A stretch of 5,177 nt of DNA from Candidatus Nitrosocosmicus sp. Lineage in GTDB: Archaea > Thermoproteota > Nitrososphaeria > Nitrososphaerales > Nitrososphaeraceae. Position numbers and translations under genes: made by a program. Location: positions 1 through 5,177 of the forward strand of contig JAKDMR010000179.1 of NCBI GenBank assembly GCA_030452275.1. The letters are read 5' to 3'. How positions within the stretch are numbered: position 1 is the first letter of the stretch; each line of letters starts with the position of its first letter. Below are positions 4,584 through 5,177 of the stretch, piece after piece. The notes beneath the pieces are model-generated. The model was not told the DNA's origin. It saw only the letters and a program-made list of their open reading frames with translations, and ran no database searches.

Positions 4584-5177
4584 ATGTCTATTCGAAGTTT
4601 TTTCCCTCTGGATTATATCCGTCCTAACCAGGATAAAGTACTTGATGAACTTGATCAAGCAATCAAATCTGACTACAAATTCATATTTTTAGAAGCACCG
4701 ACAGGATTTGGAAAGAGTGCGGTAGCAGTAACACTAGCCCGATTTCTGGGAAGTTCTCATATATGTACATCAACAAAGGATCTTCAAACCCAATATAATA
4801 GAGATTTTCCATATCTTTCTGAAGTTAAGGGTCGAAATAATTTTCCATGCATTGTTAAAGAGGATATGGGCATAAGAGAAAGTTGTGAATATGGACCATG
4901 CCTGAAGGACGATGATTTTGATTGTATCTATAAGACTAGAATGAGTGATTATGATGTAAAATCTGAAGGTACCATTTATGAAAACGTGGATATAAACAAT
5001 TACGCGTTAAAAAAATATTATGATAAAGCTAAAGAACATTCCCAGCTTGTCAAAATCGAGTGGAAGCCTTGTCATTATTATCATCAAAAATGGATTTCTA
5101 TAAAATCTAGCCATACTATCTATAATTACAAATATTTTCTATCTGATCTCTTTTATTCATCTGGCGTGAACAAAAGA
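4584..5177 (+). CDS. XPD/DinG-type Fe-S DNA helicase, N-terminal part (cut by window end)
   Basis: The first 198 codons are present and the frame is open at the window edge; whole family members usually have 550-750 residues. Near the start is a YIRPNQ section (11-16) typical of Rad3/XPD/DinG helicases, then Walker A APTGFGKS (38-45) and a motif Ia region with TSTKDLQTQY (62-71). Cysteines at 89, 101, 106 and 163, plus C114, follow GRNNFPC in the place of the Fe-S domain of XPD and DinG; four of the five probably hold a [4Fe-4S] cluster. The section HTIYNYKYFLSDLFYS (177-192) matches where these proteins have their conserved Asn-Tyr/His strand before the DEAH box. The DEAH box and helicase domain 2 lie outside the window. 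By family it should be an ATP-driven 5'-3' DNA helicase in repair or replication. The ATG at 4584 fits the normal distance to the RPNQ motif. The gene follows the SelB-like gene in the same direction after 123 bp. Confidence 0.9.
   Translation, partial: MSIRSFFPLDYIRPNQDKVLDELDQAIKSDYKFIFLEAPTGFGKSAVAVTLARFLGSSHICTSTKDLQTQYNRDFPYLSEVKGRNNFPCIVKEDMGIRESCEYGPCLKDDDFDCIYKTRMSDYDVKSEGTIYENVDINNYALKKYYDKAKEHSQLVKIEWKPCHYYHQKWISIKSSHTIYNYKYFLSDLFYSSGVNKR

Noticed and set aside
1..5177. CRISPR array, insertion sequence or prophage
   Set aside because: The only long repeat is the in-gene 39-bp duplication; no transposase, integrase, terminal repeats or spaced repeats were seen.

Overview
The window looks like chromosomal DNA of an AT-rich archaeon, most probably an ammonia-oxidising thaumarchaeon (Nitrososphaeria; the base composition would suit a Nitrosocosmicus- or Nitrosopumilus-type genome). 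This is inferred from four things: TATA-box-like elements about 25-30 bp upstream of starts with no Shine-Dalgarno sequences (leaderless-type genes), an archaeal SelB-like protein with a ruined GTPase domain, a Rad3/XPD-type helicase with cysteines of the Fe-S type, and acidic exported proteins of a style common in this phylum. No phage, insertion sequence, CRISPR, tRNA or rRNA was seen.

Layout. Positions 1-57 hold the last 18 codons of an unidentified + strand gene. Two + strand genes for cell-surface or exported proteins follow: 213-926 (membrane-anchored, predicted beta-sandwich ectodomain) and 980-1681 (signal peptide, very acidic, seven N-glycosylation sequons, two cysteines). They end facing a - strand DEAD-box RNA helicase gene (1975-3342). 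The 293-bp convergent gap holds T-tracts for both directions, an inverted repeat and one doubtful 30-codon ORF. The helicase tail carries a perfect 39-bp tandem duplication. A 146-bp divergent promoter region (3343-3488) separates the helicase from the next + strand gene. The genes on both sides of it start with TTG.

The + strand gene at 3489-4460 encodes a SelB-like (aSelBL-type) EF1A paralogue. Its N-terminal domain has lost the nucleotide-binding motifs, while the tRNA-binding-type domains II and III remain. A 123-bp gap with a degenerate TGYC tract follows, then the start of an XPD/DinG-type Fe-S helicase (4584 to the window edge, incomplete).

Together the right half is an information-processing cluster (RNA helicase, translation-factor paralogue, DNA helicase) and the left half codes for envelope proteins. 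Each gene appears to have its own promoter, so no operon is evident. The most noteworthy item is the pseudo-GTPase SelB-like protein. I see no sign of a defence or mobile system.
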